Shown in pieces: positions 61,474 to 64,000 of a DNA stretch of 64,000 nucleotides. This DNA is from Huiozyma naganishii CBS 8797. Lineage: Eukaryota; Ascomycota; Saccharomycetes; Saccharomycetales; Saccharomycetaceae. The notes below the pieces were generated by a model. That model was not told the origin of the DNA. It searched no databases and was given only the letters and a program-made list of their open reading frames with translations. The stretch lies in contig NC_035925.1 of assembly GCF_000348985.1 (NCBI RefSeq), forward strand, positions 558,001 through 622,000, given 5' to 3'. The stretch's first letter is position 1. Each line of letters begins with the position of its first letter. Both the position numbers and the translations under genes were made by a program.

Positions 61474-62156
61474 GAAGTTCCCGGCACACTTCCTTTCGTT
61501 GAAGAGTGCCTCCAGACAGCAGCGTTTGCATATAATACTGCGTACAAGGCGTCGATTAAATGTTCACCCTTCATGGCATTACGTGGTTACTCCGTACGGT
61601 TCTTGGGTATATTGAATCCAGGGTGGGACAAGCCAAAGTATACGATTCTGCAAAAGCAGAAAAACGCCCTGCAGGGTATGGAACAATATCTCACAGATCG
61701 AAAAGCTCAGTTGATTTTCCTCAACATCGCAGACGCGCAAAACGCACAATCCTTCCACTTTAATGCTCGCCACCGCACACCCCTGGTGTACGCGCCCAGA
61801 GATCGTATCCTAATCCATAAAGAGACATACGTACAAAACCAAGGGGGGGGCGGAAAGTCCAGTACATGTGGTACGGGCCATTTACAGTAGAGCGTATGGT
61901 TGGCGATCAAGCAGTCCGAGTTAAACGCCGGAAGTTGTCATCTAATAAGAAACACAATGTGTTCAATAATTGAGCTGTGAAACCATTCCGTGCTTACGTC
62001 ACGGGACACCACTATGTTCTACCCACAACGCTCAAATCAATACGCCAAAATCCCGCACAGATCACTAGACTAGTGGATATCAAACCCGCAGGACCTGGCG
62101 GAGAACTAGAGAAACAATTCATTGCCATGGTGGATTTTGCGACGGAGCTGGACTAA
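61474..62156 (+). pseudogene. Ty3/gypsy integrase C-terminal relic
   Basis: One frame reads VEECLQTAAFAYNTAYKASI, KCSPFMALRGY and, further on, SFHFNARHRTPLVYAPRDRI, LIHKETY, the classic end of a gypsy-type integrase core. At the G run near 61842-61850 the frame changes and continues KVQYMWYGPFTVERMVGDQA, RKLSSNKKHNVFNN, an in-frame TGA, then AVKPFRAYV and further codons to TAA at 62154-62156. The GPF.V...KKHN.FN block is the chromodomain-proximal tail of Ty3/gypsy Pol. One frameshift and one stop make it a dead fragment; no LTR adjoins it. Confidence 0.75.
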
Positions 62157-62199
62157 GTATACCGGAATTGGAGTTTCAGTCCATTTAACCTACGTCAAA

Positions 62200-62435
62200 G
62201 CAAACACATTTGATCGACCATTTCAATTGAGCCGTTCTCGATCTGCGAAAAACCGTTCCATACCCCCCGAAGCACTTTTCTGTTTTTGCAGAATCGTATA
62301 CTTCGGCTTGTCCCACACTGGATTCCATATACCCAGGAATCGTATGGAGCAATGCCATAAAGGGTGAACATTTGATCGACGCCTGGCAAGCCGTATTTGT
62401 ATGCCAAAGCTGCTGTGTGGAGTTACTTCGCCCAT
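62200..62435 (-). pseudogene. Second, inverted Ty3/gypsy integrase relic
   Basis: The minus strand repeats, with substitutions and an indel, the sequence at about 61510-61720: ASIKCSPFMAL, then GQAEVYDSAK in one frame or DKPKYTILQKQK in another, followed by RFFADRERLN versus QYLTDRKAQL. It faces the first relic tail to tail. Confidence 0.7.
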
Positions 62436-62527
62436 CCTGACCGGTTTTTGCAGAATGTCTACATTCAATTATTTTCGTTTGAGATATGTTAATTTGTAGT
62501 GGAACATATACGAATATAAAGGAAAAA

Positions 62528-64000
62528 ATGAAAATTTACAATTATTATTGTAGAGCTGTGTTACCTTTTGGATCAAGAGACCAACAGAATACAGAACTAG
62601 AGTATGGCATTCGTAAGGTAATGGGTTCTCGGACTAAAAAGATCACGAGAGTGAGAACCATTAAATCATGTAAATACTGCTACACACACAAATTGAAATG
62701 CGATAAAGGTACGCCGTGTTCCAGGTGCCTCTCGATGGAAATGGCTAACGAATGCACTTATGGATTCAATCGAACTAATGGTGCTACTCGGAGTGCTGCG
62801 CCACTAAGTAAGGTTGCAAAGGGAGGTGAGAAAATGTGGAACGTTATTGATGAAAGCGCTCTTTATAAATCAAAGTACTTTTATCCATTTTTTACTAGCT
62901 CTATAAATGACAGAATTTTGAGTGCGGAAGCATACGGTAAGATCGCGCTTTCGGAAAATTTTGTCAGGAATGAGATTACAAACTTTGATAGACTTGATAC
63001 ATGCAGATTATCCAGTGAAGAAATTTTCAACTTGTTTCCGTCTGGTAAGTCGGTCGCAAGAGCCCAAGTTGAAAGCTTTTTTGAAAATATTCACCCCGTA
63101 ATACCTATAATTAGCAAACAAAAGTTGTTACTGAAATTGGACAATCTTTACAAATATTTGGAGTCTGACAAACAGGTAAGCGTATTGGATGTCTTGCTTC
63201 TTGCGGCCATCTTCTTTTGCTCAGCATACGCTAATGTGGCATCAGGCATTATACCCGATTTATTACTTTGCAATAAGTACTATGCTGCCTATAAAAGCCT
63301 TTTAGATGTGACCGGTTTCCCAATGCGACCTAATATCGAACCGCTACAGGCATTTGTGTTGGTGAATTTTGTCACTGACCCCAATATGGTCGAAGCTACC
63401 GGTTATTCGCCAATGCTTGTTAGAGTAGGACAACAATTGGGATTACATGAATTGTCAAAGCCCTCCTTTAAGAAGAATAAGGAATCAGCAGACCTTATCC
63501 TTCTATGGCACTATTTGTTGTTCATAGAAGGATCGTCATCCGTTGTTTCTGGCTTTGCTTTCAGTACAACCCCAGAGGTGTTTCGGATGGTTCCGCTCCC
63601 GGACGAGGAGACGATTAGAGATGATAACTTTCCTATTGAATTTACCTTGGGGAGATTTACAATAAACGTACTGTTTAGAGAAATCATGGATCTAACATCG
63701 AGGGAAGCTGTGTCTGAAGCAGAACATAAACTAGTCGTGAAACATATAGAGGAAAAGTACATCGAGATTAATCGGCTTGTGGGAGAAATACACGAAGCTG
63801 GATTGTGTTACGATGAGTACTTTACCAGCACATTGCGAATCTTTTTGTACCGGCTGCATCTAAGATACTTTGCTTTGGATACACTAAGGAATCAAAAAAA
63901 TAAAGTACTCGTTAGAACTAATGGGGAATTGGAACCCGTCGAGACAAAAAATATAACATGGATTCTTGAGACTACCCAAAACGTTAGGGAAGAAGTGTTG
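62528..64000 (+). CDS. Zn2Cys6 transcription factor, 3' end outside window
   Basis: Open from ATG 62528 to the window end, 491 residues visible. The first ATG is preceded by an A-rich context; a second in-frame ATG is at 62621. Zinc cluster CX2CX6CX5CX2CX8C with Cys48, 51, 58, 64, 67 and 76 (KSCKYCYTHKLKCDKGTPC), embedded in basic residues. From about residue 175 the fungal transcription-factor middle homology region begins (ESFFENIHPVIPIISKQKLL) and continues with VGQQLGLHELSKPSF and LILLWHYLLFIEGS. Fungus-specific nuclear DNA-binding regulator; many paralogues exist and the orthologue is not recognised. It follows the repeat zone directly. Confidence 0.92.
   Translation, partial: MKIYNYYCRAVLPFGSRDQQNTELEYGIRKVMGSRTKKITRVRTIKSCKYCYTHKLKCDKGTPCSRCLSMEMANECTYGFNRTNGATRSAAPLSKVAKGGEKMWNVIDESALYKSKYFYPFFTSSINDRILSAEAYGKIALSENFVRNEITNFDRLDTCRLSSEEIFNLFPSGKSVARAQVESFFENIHPVIPIISKQKLLLKLDNLYKYLESDKQVSVLDVLLLAAIFFCSAYANVASGIIPDLLLCNKYYAAYKSLLDVTGFPMRPNIEPLQAFVLVNFVTDPNMVEATGYSPMLVRVGQQLGLHELSKPSFKKNKESADLILLWHYLLFIEGSSSVVSGFAFSTTPEVFRMVPLPDEETIRDDNFPIEFTLGRFTINVLFREIMDLTSREAVSEAEHKLVVKHIEEKYIEINRLVGEIHEAGLCYDEYFTSTLRIFLYRLHLRYFALDTLRNQKNKVLVRTNGELEPVETKNITWILETTQNVREEVL

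Noticed and set aside
61440..61490. TTTCCGAAG after an AT-rich run, as a possible centromere CDEIII
   Set aside because: The bases before CCGAA do not match the CDEIII dyad, the A-run after it is missing, no CDEI lies at the proper distance, and it overlaps the integrase relic.

Overview
This window is nuclear DNA from a budding yeast of the family Saccharomycetaceae. Nearly every protein has a close counterpart in Saccharomyces cerevisiae, intron signals are the rigid yeast kind (GTATGT or GTAAGT, TACTAAC-like branch points), and the gene order is recognisably that of S. cerevisiae chromosome VII around its centromere. A linked allantoin-degradation (DAL) cluster points to a post-genome-duplication lineage, something like Kazachstania or Naumovozyma, but the species cannot be named from the sequence alone.

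Layout. 1-8.6 kb: DAL cluster (DAL4 partial, DCG1, DAL7, DAL3, DAL5, DAL2), which imports and degrades allantoin and allantoate as nitrogen sources; GATAAG sites lie in its promoters. 9-10.7 kb: an Old Yellow Enzyme gene with two perfect Pdr1/Pdr3-type sites upstream. 11.8-31.1 kb: a compact, strikingly GC-rich block: TYW3, eIF4G, RPT6, ALG13, NSR1, RIM8, MTR3, RNA15, DST1, PIB2, STT3, GET1, CKB1, JAC1. It mixes genes that in S. cerevisiae are split between YGL043-050 and YGR158-159. 31-40 kb: ATE1, then 2.3 kb of AT-rich gene-free DNA and an unrecognised 508-residue gene, then KAP122. 40.7 kb: an intron-containing tRNA-Ser(GCU) at a synteny break. 42-52.7 kb: an unrecognised small gene, ECT1, PRP18, TFG2, PEX31, CUL3, SWC4 (the YGR002-YGR007 block, inverted) and SPT3. 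53-57 kb: EFB1 (spliced, hosting snR18), ERG26 and EFM5 (spliced). 57-62.5 kb: a gene-poor repeat zone with two intact solo LTRs, a decayed LTR, and relics of Ty3/gypsy integrase and other genes. 62.5-64 kb: the 5' part of a Zn2Cys6 transcription factor, cut by the window end.

Most distinctive points: DAL5 recruited into the DAL cluster with DAL2 relocated; three apparent frameshifts in PIB2 and one in PRP18, each separating recognisable pieces of the family protein; an orphan gene behind a very long promoter-like region; ERG26 and EFM5 adjacent without the centromere that separates them in S. cerevisiae; and the LTR/integrase graveyard at the right end. Several reading frames are open upstream from TTG; in those genes the first supported ATG was used as the start. 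Homology statements rest on recognition of families and remembered S. cerevisiae proteins, not on a database search.
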